DNA of 64,000 bases, from NCBI GenBank assembly GCA_045107005.1, contig JBGCFP010000080.1, positions 1-64,000 of the forward strand, in the 5' to 3' direction. The stretch comes from JBCCMA01 sp045107005. Its GTDB lineage: Bacteria > Pseudomonadota > Gammaproteobacteria > Steroidobacterales > JBCCMA01. Shown here one piece after another: positions 36,405 to 45,179 of this stretch. How positions within the stretch are numbered: the stretch's first letter is position 1; every line of letters starts with the position of its first letter. The translations under genes and the position numbers were made by a program. Under the pieces are notes generated by a model. It saw only the letters and a list, made by a program, of their open reading frames with translations. It did not search any database and was not told where the DNA came from.

Positions 36405-37095
36405 CGTTCTGCGCACGCTGACCTTAGGCACCGCGCTGGCGGCGACAGTCCCCGTAGTGGCGAACGAGCTGCCCTATTACGATTCACCGGAGTTCACACC
36501 GCGCTGGTTCGACCCCAACGACGCGTCGCTGCGCGCGTTCCATCGCATTCCCGCGTTCAGCTTCACCAACCAGCACGGGGCGACGGTCAGCGAGCAAAGC
36601 GTCGCGGGCAAGATTTATGTCGCCAGTTTTTTCTTCAGCACCTGCCCGGGAATCTGTCCAGCGATACGCTCCAAGCTCGCCCGGATTCAGGCGCAGTACC
36701 CGAACGACAGGGACGTGCTGATTCTGTCTCATTCAATCCGCCCGAGCACCGATACGCCGGCGGTTTTGCGCGCTTACGCCAAAGCCAACGACGTGACCAG
36801 TCGCAACTGGCATCTGCTAACCGGCGACAAGGCGCAGACCTACCACCTGGCCAAGTCCGCCTACTTTGCCAATGAAGACCTGGGCAATGTTGAAAAGCAG
36901 GATGATTTTCTGCACACCGAAAATCTGTTGCTCATCGATAGCGAGCGTCGGATTCGCGGCGTCTACAACGGGCTGAGCGCCTCGTCGGTGAATAACCTGC
37001 TCAGCGACATCCGCGCGCTCAAGGAGACCATGCCCAAATCACGCCGCTCGAGCCCTCGTGACTCGACCGGCGCGTTGGCCCACACAGGCCCTTAG
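36379..37095 (+). CDS. SCO1/SenC/PrrC-family copper-binding thioredoxin-fold protein
   Basis: About 238 residues from the ATG at 36379, which has GGAG 7 bases upstream. The signal peptide ends near VVANE. The copper site is complete: CPGIC near residue 91-95 and the distal histidine in DFLHTENLL. SCO proteins deliver copper to the CuA centre of cytochrome oxidase or act as thiol reductases. No cytochrome oxidase gene is adjacent. It overlaps the MORN gene by 26 bases; an in-frame ATG at 36340 is an alternative start. Confidence 0.88.
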   Translation: MKIWSFATSVLRTLTLGTALAATVPVVANELPYYDSPEFTPRWFDPNDASLRAFHRIPAFSFTNQHGATVSEQSVAGKIYVASFFFSTCPGICPAIRSKLARIQAQYPNDRDVLILSHSIRPSTDTPAVLRAYAKANDVTSRNWHLLTGDKAQTYHLAKSAYFANEDLGNVEKQDDFLHTENLLLIDSERRIRGVYNGLSASSVNNLLSDIRALKETMPKSRRSSPRDSTGALAHTGP

Positions 37096-37180
37096 CACGG
37101 CAAAAGGCAGCACTGCGACTGCGATAACATTGACGCCCTCCACGGCGCCAATTAGTATCCGCCTGCAATGCGACCTCAAT

Positions 37181-37267
37181 GCCGGGGTGGCGGAACTGGT
37201 AGACGCGCCGGATTCAAAATCCGGTTCTGGAAACAGAGTGAGAGTTCGATTCTCTCTCCCGGCACCA
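37181..37267 (+). tRNA. tRNA-Leu (anticodon CAA)
   Basis: 87 nt including an encoded CCA. The acceptor stem GCCGGGG pairs with TCCCGGC; the anticodon stem CCGGA/TCCGG holds the loop TTCAAAA, giving anticodon CAA at 37215-37217 (reads UUG). A long variable arm and GTTCGATTC T-loop are present, as expected for a class II leucine tRNA. Confidence 0.96.
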
Positions 37268-37330
37268 CAGATCGAACTCCTCGTTATCCATGCTCGATGG
37301 CCAACCGGCCACGGCTCTTTGGCGACGCTC

Positions 37331-37870
37331 ATGAAATTTTGCAGTGACTGCGGCCACGCGGTCGATATGACAGTGCCGAGTGGCGACAATCGACTGCGCG
37401 CGGTGTGCCCGGCCTGCGGCATCGTGCACTACGAGAACCCGAAAATGGTGCTCGGTTGCATCCCCGTTTGGGAAGACAAGATTTTGCTGTGCAAACGCGC
37501 GATCGAGCCGCGTTACGGCTTTTGGACCGTCCCTGCCGGCTTCATGGAAAACGATGAATCACTCGCCCAGGCGGCCGCACGCGAGACCTTCGAGGAAGCC
37601 ACCGCGGACGTGCAAATCGGCGATCTGCACGCGGTGGTCGACGTTGTGCACGCGCGTCAGGTGCACATTTTTTTCCACGCCACGCTCCCGGTGCTCAAAT
37701 TTGCGCCAGGTATTGAATCGCTCGAAACTGAGCTGTTTACCGAAGATCAGATCCCGTGGCAGGACATCGCGTTCCCGAGCACTACGTTCGCGCTCAAGAC
37801 CTTTTTTGCGGACCGGGCCAAGGGCATTCGCCAGGTACACCGGACCGAACTGGCCCGCCGCCCGCTGTAG
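37331..37870 (+). CDS. Zinc-ribbon Nudix hydrolase
   Basis: 179 residues. An N-terminal zinc ribbon (CSDCGH...CPACG) precedes a Nudix domain. The Nudix box reads G-x5-E-x7-R-E-T-x-E-E at about 77-98 (GFMENDESL then AAARETFEEAT). The layout resembles NADH pyrophosphatase-type enzymes but is shorter, so the substrate is not fixed; ADP-ribose or NAD-like nucleotides are likely. The start is the ATG after tRNA-Leu. Confidence 0.9.
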   Translation: MKFCSDCGHAVDMTVPSGDNRLRAVCPACGIVHYENPKMVLGCIPVWEDKILLCKRAIEPRYGFWTVPAGFMENDESLAQAAARETFEEATADVQIGDLHAVVDVVHARQVHIFFHATLPVLKFAPGIESLETELFTEDQIPWQDIAFPSTTFALKTFFADRAKGIRQVHRTELARRPL

Positions 37871-37954
37871 GCCGCGCAAAGAGAAGACCGACGGCTGTCG
37901 CACGCGGCGGCCAGTTCGGTATACTCGGTTTTTTATTTTCGCGAGAGACTATCC

Positions 37955-38278
37955 ATGACGTTTGTCGTCACTGACGCCTGCATTAAATGCAAATACACCG
38001 ACTGCGTTGAGGTGTGCCCGGTCGACTGTTTCCACGAAGGCCCGAATTTTTTGGTGATTGATCCCGAGGAGTGCATCGACTGCACCTTGTGCGAACCGGA
38101 GTGCCCGGTCGAGGCGATTTATGCCGAGGACGAAATTCCGGCCGGCCAGGAAGGCTTCCTTGAGTTAAACGCTGAGCTCAGCCAGGAGTGGCCGGTAATC
38201 GCCGAGAAGAAAGACGCGCCGGACGGCGCCGGCGAATGGGACGACGTGAAGGATAAACTGCAGTATCTGGAGCGCTAG
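37955..38278 (+). CDS. fdxA: Seven-iron ferredoxin FdxA
   Basis: 107 residues. Two clusters are predicted: CIKCKYTDCVEVCPVDCF and CIDCTLCEPECPV supply ligands for a [3Fe-4S] and a [4Fe-4S] centre, as in Azotobacter-type ferredoxin I. Small cytosolic electron carrier. A bidirectional terminator follows. Confidence 0.95.
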   Translation: MTFVVTDACIKCKYTDCVEVCPVDCFHEGPNFLVIDPEECIDCTLCEPECPVEAIYAEDEIPAGQEGFLELNAELSQEWPVIAEKKDAPDGAGEWDDVKDKLQYLER

Positions 38279-38335
38279 CCGCCGCGGATTCGTGCAGGGA
38301 CCGATAAATCGGTAACACACTGGAAGTAGCGCAAT

Positions 38336-38372
38336 AAAAAACGCCGGCCCGTATTCACGGAGCCGGCGTTTT
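38336..38372. terminator. Bidirectional terminator between fdxA and dsbC
   Basis: CGCCGGC/GCCGGCG stem with an A-run before and a T-run after, between the convergent ends of fdxA and the DsbC gene. Confidence 0.9.
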
Positions 38373-38395
38373 ACCTTCAGGTGTGGCTCGCAGGT

Positions 38396-39139
38396 TTACT
38401 TGCTGGCCGCAGCACTGGTCTTCATTGACTGCTCAAGACGAGCGACCAGACGCTGAGCAGGCAGGTAGCCTGAAATGATCTCGCCAGACTCGGTGACGAT
38501 GGTTGGCGTGCCGGTCAGACCCACCTGACGACCCAGCGCATACTGCTGCGCAATCGCTTCGTCACCACATGCCTTTGGCTCAACCGGCTTGCCGGCTTTT
38601 GCCGCCGTCATGGCCGCATTGCGATCGTCCGCGCACCATACCGACTCGGCTTTTTCCCAGGACGCTGTGCCCGGTCCGGCACGTGGGAAGAACAGATATT
38701 TGACTTCAACGCCGAGCTTTTCCAGGTCCGCAATTTCACCGTGCAGCTTGCGGCAGTAACCGCAGTCTATGTCGGTGAACACGGTCATCGAATGTTTGAC
38801 GTTTGCTGGCGAGAACGTGATCGCCTCGTCGTCGTTCACGGCAGCCAGCGCGTCGACGCGCGCACCGTTCATGCGCGCTTCGGTGTGATTGAAGTTGGTG
38901 GCCAGTTCAATCAAGTCGCCGCGCATGACGTACTTCGCGTCGGCACTCACGTACGCCACTTTGGCGCCAAGCATGATTTCGAACCAACCATCGACCGGCG
39001 TTTCGTGGATCTCGTCGGCGCTCAAGCCTGGAAACGCCGCCTTGACGGTCTCGATACCGGGCTTGGTGTCGGCGGAAAACGCCACTGACGCCCAAGCGAG
39101 GGTCGCGCCCAACAAAACAAAAAGTGATTTCTTTAACAT
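38396..39139 (-). CDS. dsbC: DsbC-type thiol:disulfide interchange protein
   Basis: About 247 residues. Signal peptide ending near VAFSA, an N-terminal dimerisation domain (about 25-85) and a thioredoxin domain with the active site CGYC in FTDIDCGYCRKLH and the cis-proline loop LTGTPTIV. An additional cysteine pair lies in the helical insert (WCADD...KACGD). It isomerises wrong disulfides in the periplasm. The ATG at 39139 gives a standard signal peptide. Confidence 0.93.
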   Translation of the reverse strand: MLKKSLFVLLGATLAWASVAFSADTKPGIETVKAAFPGLSADEIHETPVDGWFEIMLGAKVAYVSADAKYVMRGDLIELATNFNHTEARMNGARVDALAAVNDDEAITFSPANVKHSMTVFTDIDCGYCRKLHGEIADLEKLGVEVKYLFFPRAGPGTASWEKAESVWCADDRNAAMTAAKAGKPVEPKACGDEAIAQQYALGRQVGLTGTPTIVTESGEIISGYLPAQRLVARLEQSMKTSAAASK

Positions 39140-39228
39140 ATTCAAGTATCCAGGCAAGGAGTAAGGTTGTTCTTATCGACCGCAGCGCAGACGGAAGGTT
39201 CGCGCCAGCCCGTTAGTTTAGCAAAACG

Positions 39229-39264
39229 AAAACGGGCCGCCAGTGTTATCTGGCGGCCCGTTTT
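39229..39264. terminator. Terminator downstream of xerD
   Basis: A perfect GC-rich stem (CGGGCCGCCAG/CTGGCGGCCCG) flanked by AAAA and TTTT, so usable in both directions. It lies after xerD and before dsbC on the minus strand. Confidence 0.9.
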
Positions 39265-39322
39265 ACGTGGTAGCGGGCAAATCTAAGGGAATACAGAGAC
39301 TTGCCTCATATACTGCGATTCT

Positions 39323-40276
39323 CTATGCGCGCGGATGGTGCTTGGAATGCATGTTCTTGAGCCGCTCGCGAGCCACATGGGTGTAGATCTGGGTCGTCGA
39401 CAGGTCGCTGTGACCGAGCAGCATCTGCACAACCCGCAGGTCGGCGCCGTGGTTGAGCATGTGCGTAGCAAAGGCATGGCGCAGTGAATGCGGTGACAAC
39501 TCTTTGCCGATTTTCGCTTTGCGCGCGTAACGTTTGATGATGTGCCAGAACGCCTGGCGAGTCATACGATCGCCGCGACGTGTCGGGAACAGATAATCGG
39601 TTTGGCGTTCGAGCAGAATCTCGAGTCGGGCGCCTTTGACGAATCGATTAATCCAGTCGGTCGAATCTTCGTTGAGCGGAATCAATCGTTCGCGGTCGCC
39701 TTTACCCAGAATCCGGACTACGCCCTGATTGACGTTAATCTGGCTGAGTTTCAGGTTGATCAACTCGGACACGCGCAAGCCGGTGGCGTAGAGCACCTCA
39801 AGCATGGTCCGGTCGCGAAAACCCAGCGGGTCTTCGACTGCCGGTGCCTGCAACAGGTCTTCCACCTGCGACTCGGTCAGAGTCTTGGGCAGCGTGCGCC
39901 CAATTTTCGGCATTTGGATGTTCGACGTCGGATCATCGCCAAGACGACCCTCGCGAACCATAAATCGGAAAAAGCGTCGGAAACTGGACAGCTGACGTGC
40001 TGTGGATCGCGGCCGAGCGCCCTTTTCAGCCCGCTCGCCGATAAACGCCAGCAGGTCGGCCCGCTGTGCTTCGAGCAGGTGGGTGTCATCGCGGCCTTTC
40101 AGCCAACGCGACAGCGCCGTTAAGTCCGCTCGATAGGCGGCCAGCGTGTTTTTCGACAGGCCCCGCTCCATCCAGATTGTATCGAGGAACTGGTCGATCA
40201 TTTCCTTGGGCGCCTCAATGGGCGTGCCGTTGGCATTCATTGATCCCAATTGCCCCTCTGACATTACTGCACTCAC
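39323..40276 (-). CDS. xerD: Tyrosine recombinase XerD
   Basis: Site-specific recombinase that with XerC resolves chromosome dimers at dif. 317 residues; a start at 40240 (305 residues) is also possible. SAM-like core-binding domain about 26-115 (IDQFLDTIWMERGLSKNTLAAYRADL), catalytic domain about 130-310 with Arg in YATGLRVSEL, Lys in LGKGDRERL, H-x-x-R in HSLRHAFATH, and HSDLSTTQIYTHV with the nucleophilic Tyr. dsbC downstream is the usual gammaproteobacterial neighbour. Confidence 0.94.
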   Translation of the reverse strand: MSAVMSEGQLGSMNANGTPIEAPKEMIDQFLDTIWMERGLSKNTLAAYRADLTALSRWLKGRDDTHLLEAQRADLLAFIGERAEKGARPRSTARQLSSFRRFFRFMVREGRLGDDPTSNIQMPKIGRTLPKTLTESQVEDLLQAPAVEDPLGFRDRTMLEVLYATGLRVSELINLKLSQINVNQGVVRILGKGDRERLIPLNEDSTDWINRFVKGARLEILLERQTDYLFPTRRGDRMTRQAFWHIIKRYARKAKIGKELSPHSLRHAFATHMLNHGADLRVVQMLLGHSDLSTTQIYTHVARERLKNMHSKHHPRA

Positions 40277-40527
40277 TAATTCTTACCTCGTCGAAACGCC
40301 TGGGTCAGGTGCGCTCATACATCGCGCGGCGCAACCCCAATAACGTAAGTTGTTGATCACAATTAACTTATGCCGCACATTGCCGAAGCATTATGGACGG
40401 TTCGCCCATTCATTGCCGTGAGCTTAGTCACAGATATGGACGGGCGTCTGACATAATCGTGACGCGAATCACATGCCACCTCGCCGTGGCGTTGCATCAA
40501 ATATTGCGGTGCAGCACAATACGCGTT

Positions 40528-41265
40528 ATGGCATTGCGCTCACACCCATTGATCGTACGACTTTACGGCGGCTATGCCGTGACGGTGTTCGCGGTTGTCG
40601 CGCTCCTGGTGCTGATTATTGTCGCTGTCATGCCAGGACTGAGACGCCGTCGACAGGTTGCGCGCTGTGGCGCGCGCGCCATTTTTCGCCTGTGCGGCAT
40701 TTCGATTGATTATGGTGAATTAGCAACGCTGCCGACCGAACCCTGCGTCGTCGTCGCCAATCACGCCAGCTACATCGACGGCGTCTTGCTGTGTGCCTTG
40801 CTGCCACCACGCTTTGGCTTTGTGATCAAGCGCGAGGTGACGCGGGCACCGCTGGTGCACCTGTTGTTACGGCGCATCGGCGCCTATTTTGTCGAACGCC
40901 ACAATCGGCAAGCGGCCGCGAGCGATACACGATCCCTACTTCGTGCCGCCGGGGCTGGCCAATCGTTGGCCGTTTTCCCCGAAGGGACGTTTCAAGCCGA
41001 TGCTGGCTTGCTACGGTTCCGAGCAGGTGCATTTGCCGCAGCCGTGGCGGGGCGCAGGCCAGTGGTACCGGTTACGATACAAGGCGCTCGTGACATCCTG
41101 CCCGCCGGCGTCTGGTTACCTCGCCCCGGTCAACTGCGCGTGCGGGTGTTCCCCCAGATCGCCTGTGAGGGCGAAGGCCGGACTGAAATGCAGCGCCTCG
41201 CCAGAGCATCTCGCGCCGTTTTCCTACGGCACCTCGACGAGCCTGATCTCACCGCATCGACTTGA
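40528..41265 (+). CDS. 1-acyl-glycerol-3-phosphate acyltransferase-like (PlsC family)
   Basis: About 245 residues. One or two N-terminal membrane helices (VTVFAVVALLVLIIVAVM), then the acyltransferase motifs NHASYID (catalytic His/Asp) and FPEGTFQ. Transfers an acyl chain to a lysophospholipid or related acceptor in the inner membrane. The start is uncertain, as no good ribosome-binding site is visible. Codon use is ordinary. Monocistronic. Confidence 0.88.
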   Translation: MALRSHPLIVRLYGGYAVTVFAVVALLVLIIVAVMPGLRRRRQVARCGARAIFRLCGISIDYGELATLPTEPCVVVANHASYIDGVLLCALLPPRFGFVIKREVTRAPLVHLLLRRIGAYFVERHNRQAAASDTRSLLRAAGAGQSLAVFPEGTFQADAGLLRFRAGAFAAAVAGRRPVVPVTIQGARDILPAGVWLPRPGQLRVRVFPQIACEGEGRTEMQRLARASRAVFLRHLDEPDLTAST

Positions 41266-41511
41266 CCCAACCGAGCCCGCTGCGGCCCGATCATGCACGC
41301 ACCCGCACCGCGCTGATTCAAAAAGGCGGCGACTTTTAACTTAAGCACGCATTGCAAGCGCTCGTTCTGTGACTGGCGTCACACATTATTGCTTGCGTTT
41401 TGCAAATGCCGTTGTGGGCTATCAACTCGCCGAACGCGCGGTCGCTATCAATGTATGAGGTGGGTTATCGCCCCTCAGTCGATTGTTTTGGCAGCTATAG
41501 CGGAGAGCACT

Positions 41512-43797
41512 TTGACCACACGATCCAGAAAAAAGACCACGACCGGAAGCTCTACAACGAGCATCGACGACGCCGCAACTGCCGCGTATTTGAGCGCTAT
41601 CCATCGCAGCCAAGCCGCTATCGAGTTTGACCCTCAAGGCAATATCCTGACCGCCAACGCCCTTTTTCTTGCCGCGACCGGGTACAAGCTTGATGAAATC
41701 GTCGGGCAGCACCACAGAATTTTTTGCCTTGAGGACTACGCGAACTCAAGCGAATACGCGACGTTCTGGAAAGATCTCGCCGACGGCAAAATGAACTCGG
41801 GTGTTTTTCAACGGCAAACCAAATCGGGCGACGACCTGTGGTTAAACGCCTCTTACACACCGGTGTTAGATGAAGATCAGAACGTTAGTCGGGTCATCAA
41901 ATTCGCCTCGGACGTTACGGCAGCAACAACGGCCGCTGCGGCGCAGCGCAGTCATCTTGATGCGATCGATCGTGTACAAGCCATCATCGAATTCGAACCC
42001 AATGGCACCATCCTTAACGCCAACACCAATTTCCTCAATACTGTGGGTTACGAGTCTGACGAAGTGGTCGGCCAACACCACAGAATTTTCTGCGACGCAA
42101 AGTACACCAAGACCAAAGCCTACAAGGATTTCTGGAAGAAACTCGCCGGCGGCGAAGCCATTGCCTCTGAATTTCGGCGCTTCGCCAAAGATGGTACGGA
42201 AATTTGGCTAAACGCCTCATACAATCCTGTCCTTGATGCGACCGGGAAGACGGTCAGGGTGATCAAATTCGCCTCGAACATTACCGATATCAAGCAGACG
42301 AATGCTGAGTTCAAGTCGATCATGAACGCGATTCACCGGGTACAGGCAGTGATCGAATTCGATACCGACGGCAACGTCATCGAGGCGAATGAGAATTTCC
42401 TGTCGACAACCGGCTACACGCTCGACGAAGTGCAAGGTCAGCACCATCGGATTTTCTGTAAAGCAGAATACGCCGAGTCGCCCGAATACGAACAGCTTTG
42501 GGCTCAACTACGCGAAGGGAAATTTTCATCCGGAGAGATCGAGCGCGTGACCAAAAGCGGCGAGGCACTGTGGCTAAACGCTTCCTACAATCCGGTTTTT
42601 GACACTGAAGGTCGCGTAACAAAAGTCATCAAGTTTGCAAGCGACATTACGAATCAAAAGGAGCTGAGCAACGATTTCGAGGCGAAAATGAGCGCAATCG
42701 ACCGGCTGCAGGCCGTTATCGAGTTTGATCCGCAAGGGCACGTGATACAGGTCAATGACAATTTCCTGACCTCATTTGGCTATTCACGAGAGGAGCTGAT
42801 TGGGCGACACCATCGCATGTTCTGCGTCGAAGAGTACGGCAAGTCCGAAGCCTACACGACGTTCTGGAAGCAGCTAGGCGCAGGCGAGTCTTTCGCCGGG
42901 CAGTTTGAGCGTGTCGCCAAAGACGGCAGCCAAGTGTGGATCCAGGGCAACTACAACCCTGTTCTCGGGCCAAGTGGCGACGTGATCAAAGTGGTCAAAT
43001 TTGCCAATGACACGACAAAAGAAGTGCTGGCGCAAAAAGAGCTGCGAGACAACGTAAACGGAATCAGTACGTCGGTCGAATCCATGTCCCGCAAGATTTC
43101 CGAGGAAATCGATAAAGTTGCGAACAACGTGCAGGGGCTGGGTGCCACCACCGAGGAAATGAGTGGCTGTGTTGAAGAACTCAGCGCGTCCATCGATTCC
43201 ATCGCTCAGAACTCGCGAGCAGCCGACGAGCAGGCGACATCAACGCGCGACAAAGCCCAAGCGGGAGCTCAGGCCGTTCAGCAGTCGATGGAAGCCATGG
43301 AACTGATCAACAAATCGTCGGAAGAGATTCGCGACATCTTGATGGTAATTAGTGAAATTTCCAGTCAGACGAACCTGCTCGCATTCAACGCCGCCATTGA
43401 AGCAGCCCGCGCAGGCGAACACGGCCTGGGCTTTTCCGTGGTGGCGGATGAAGTGCGCAAGCTGGCGGAGCGATCCTCGCAAGCCGCGTTGAACATTTCC
43501 AAGCTCATTAATGAATCGACCAAGCGCATTGAGCGCGGCAGCGCTGTGTCTGCGCAGGCGGGCGAGGCGTTCCAGAGCATCGTTGACGGCGTGGTCAAAA
43601 CGTCGGACTCGATTTCACAGATCTCGGTGGCGGTTGCCGAACAACAGTCAGTCGCTCGCGACGTGGCGAGTGCCATCGAAAACGTCGCCGTTTCGGCAGA
43701 GACTTCGGCCGACGCAACCAACGTCATCGCAGGGTCGACGCGGTCGCTCGCGGAGCAGGCAACGCACTTGGCGACATCTGTCGGCACCGCCGCTTAG
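41512..43797 (+). CDS. Soluble methyl-accepting chemotaxis protein with four PAS domains
   Basis: About 761 residues from a TTG preceded by GGAG; an in-frame ATG at 41455 is possible. Four near-identical PAS units of about 122 residues (starting near 26, 148, 270 and 392) each contain AIEF, GY-x3-E and GQHHRIFC or GRHHRMFC. The C-terminal signalling domain (about 510-761) has the conserved hairpin tip ISSQTNLLAFNAAIEAARAGEHGLGFSVVADEVRKLAERS (shown in part by NAAIEAARAGE). There is no transmembrane helix, so it senses inside the cell, as Aer- or BdlA-like receptors do through redox or flavin ligands. First gene of a cluster with cheR, cheD and a CheW-type gene. Confidence 0.92.
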   Translation: MTTRSRKKTTTGSSTTSIDDAATAAYLSAIHRSQAAIEFDPQGNILTANALFLAATGYKLDEIVGQHHRIFCLEDYANSSEYATFWKDLADGKMNSGVFQRQTKSGDDLWLNASYTPVLDEDQNVSRVIKFASDVTAATTAAAAQRSHLDAIDRVQAIIEFEPNGTILNANTNFLNTVGYESDEVVGQHHRIFCDAKYTKTKAYKDFWKKLAGGEAIASEFRRFAKDGTEIWLNASYNPVLDATGKTVRVIKFASNITDIKQTNAEFKSIMNAIHRVQAVIEFDTDGNVIEANENFLSTTGYTLDEVQGQHHRIFCKAEYAESPEYEQLWAQLREGKFSSGEIERVTKSGEALWLNASYNPVFDTEGRVTKVIKFASDITNQKELSNDFEAKMSAIDRLQAVIEFDPQGHVIQVNDNFLTSFGYSREELIGRHHRMFCVEEYGKSEAYTTFWKQLGAGESFAGQFERVAKDGSQVWIQGNYNPVLGPSGDVIKVVKFANDTTKEVLAQKELRDNVNGISTSVESMSRKISEEIDKVANNVQGLGATTEEMSGCVEELSASIDSIAQNSRAADEQATSTRDKAQAGAQAVQQSMEAMELINKSSEEIRDILMVISEISSQTNLLAFNAAIEAARAGEHGLGFSVVADEVRKLAERSSQAALNISKLINESTKRIERGSAVSAQAGEAFQSIVDGVVKTSDSISQISVAVAEQQSVARDVASAIENVAVSAETSADATNVIAGSTRSLAEQATHLATSVGTAA

Positions 43798-43810
43798 TTG
43801 CGGGTCAACA

Positions 43811-44683
43811 ATGAGCCTACTCACCAGTAGCCAGTTTTCGAGATTTCGTAAGCTCACGCATGATTTGACCGGCGTCACGATCGCGAAAACCCGACGTTCA
43901 ATGCTCAACTCGCGCATCGCGAGTCGTCTGCGAGCGCTGAAAATGGACGACGTCGATACCTATTACGAACTGGTCAACAACGATGCCGCCGAGCGGGCAT
44001 TGTTCATCCATCGGGTCACCACGCACGAAACGTATTTTTTTCGTACTCAACGCGTGTGGGATTACGTCGCGAACGATTTCTTGCCCTCATGGTACGAGCG
44101 GCAACCCGGGCAAACCTGCCGCGTGTGGTCGGCCGCCGCATCCTACGGCGAGGAAGCCTACAGCACAGCAATGCTGATGCAGGAATTTGCGACCAAGCAT
44201 GCCGATTTTCGCTTCGACATTCACGGTAGCGACATCTCGACAGAAGCAATCAAGAAGGCTCAGTTGGGTGTCTATCAGGGACGCAATATTCAGCGGCTGC
44301 GTGATTCACATCCGGAATTGCTGAAACGCTACCTGGTTGAGAAAAATGACGGCCACCAGGTTGAACGCAGCATTCAGGACAAAGTGTCCTTCTCCACGCA
44401 CAACTTGTTCACCGAATTTCGTTACCCATACAAATTCGACCTGATTCTGTGTCGCAATGTCCTGATCTATTTCGACCGCGACGATCAGGCGAAAGTGCTC
44501 AAAAACCTGAAACAGGCGCTCGCCGAGGACGGCGTGCTGATCATCGGAGAGTCGGAGAACCTGAATCAGTTTGGCGCAATGTTCGAACCACTCGAGTCAC
44601 TCGCCTATCGAGCTGTACCAACGCCAGCGCAGCGATCCGAAGTATCCATCGAGTCGCGCGACCCTGAACTGGAACCGAATTAG
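43811..44683 (+). CDS. cheR: Chemotaxis protein methyltransferase CheR
   Basis: 290 residues. SAM-dependent methylation of receptor glutamates. The N-terminal helical domain (about 1-75, with TTHETYFFR) and the Rossmann domain are clear: RVWSAAASYGEEAYSTAM, DIHGSDIS, FDLILCRNVLIYF. The start lies 13 bases after the receptor gene. No TPR extension. Confidence 0.94.
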   Translation: MSLLTSSQFSRFRKLTHDLTGVTIAKTRRSMLNSRIASRLRALKMDDVDTYYELVNNDAAERALFIHRVTTHETYFFRTQRVWDYVANDFLPSWYERQPGQTCRVWSAAASYGEEAYSTAMLMQEFATKHADFRFDIHGSDISTEAIKKAQLGVYQGRNIQRLRDSHPELLKRYLVEKNDGHQVERSIQDKVSFSTHNLFTEFRYPYKFDLILCRNVLIYFDRDDQAKVLKNLKQALAEDGVLIIGESENLNQFGAMFEPLESLAYRAVPTPAQRSEVSIESRDPELEPN

Positions 44684-44687
44684 CGTC

Positions 44688-45179
44688 ATGAGTGCCACAA
44701 CGGAAATTGGCGTTTACATCGGCGACGTGAAATTGGGTCAGCCCCACACACGACTCAGCGCCATTCTTGGCTCCTGTATCGGCATTGCACTGATTGACCG
44801 CCGTTTCGGCGCGTGCACGCTGAGCCACAGTTTACTTCCCTTCAATGCCAACTCCGATCCGGCGCGTCCGGGGCGGTGGGTGAACCAGGCCGTTCACGCC
44901 GCCATCGAACTGCTCAACGTGCCACCCGGCCGCACACGCTCCGTTCAGGCGGTGGTGGCAGGAGGTGGCTGCATGATCAACAGTCAGAGTAAGAGCAAGA
45001 TCGAGATCGGCCAAGCCAACATAAAGGCCGCCATTGAAGCCCTCGACACGCTCAGGATCCCTGTGGTCGCACAAGATGTCGGAGGCACTCACGGCCGCCG
45101 CATTTCCATTTGCGCGGACTCTCTGGATCACGAAATTCTGCGCATCCCACGGGCGGAACCAGCTGAGGTCACACTTTGA
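44688..45179 (+). CDS. cheD: Chemoreceptor glutamine deamidase CheD
   Basis: 163 residues. The catalytic Cys is in LGSCIGIALID and the His in CTLSHSLLP; the third triad residue lies in the GGTHGR region. Converts receptor glutamines to glutamates. The start is 4 bases after cheR; the stop overlaps the next gene's start. Confidence 0.93.
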   Translation: MSATTEIGVYIGDVKLGQPHTRLSAILGSCIGIALIDRRFGACTLSHSLLPFNANSDPARPGRWVNQAVHAAIELLNVPPGRTRSVQAVVAGGGCMINSQSKSKIEIGQANIKAAIEALDTLRIPVVAQDVGGTHGRRISICADSLDHEILRIPRAEPAEVTL

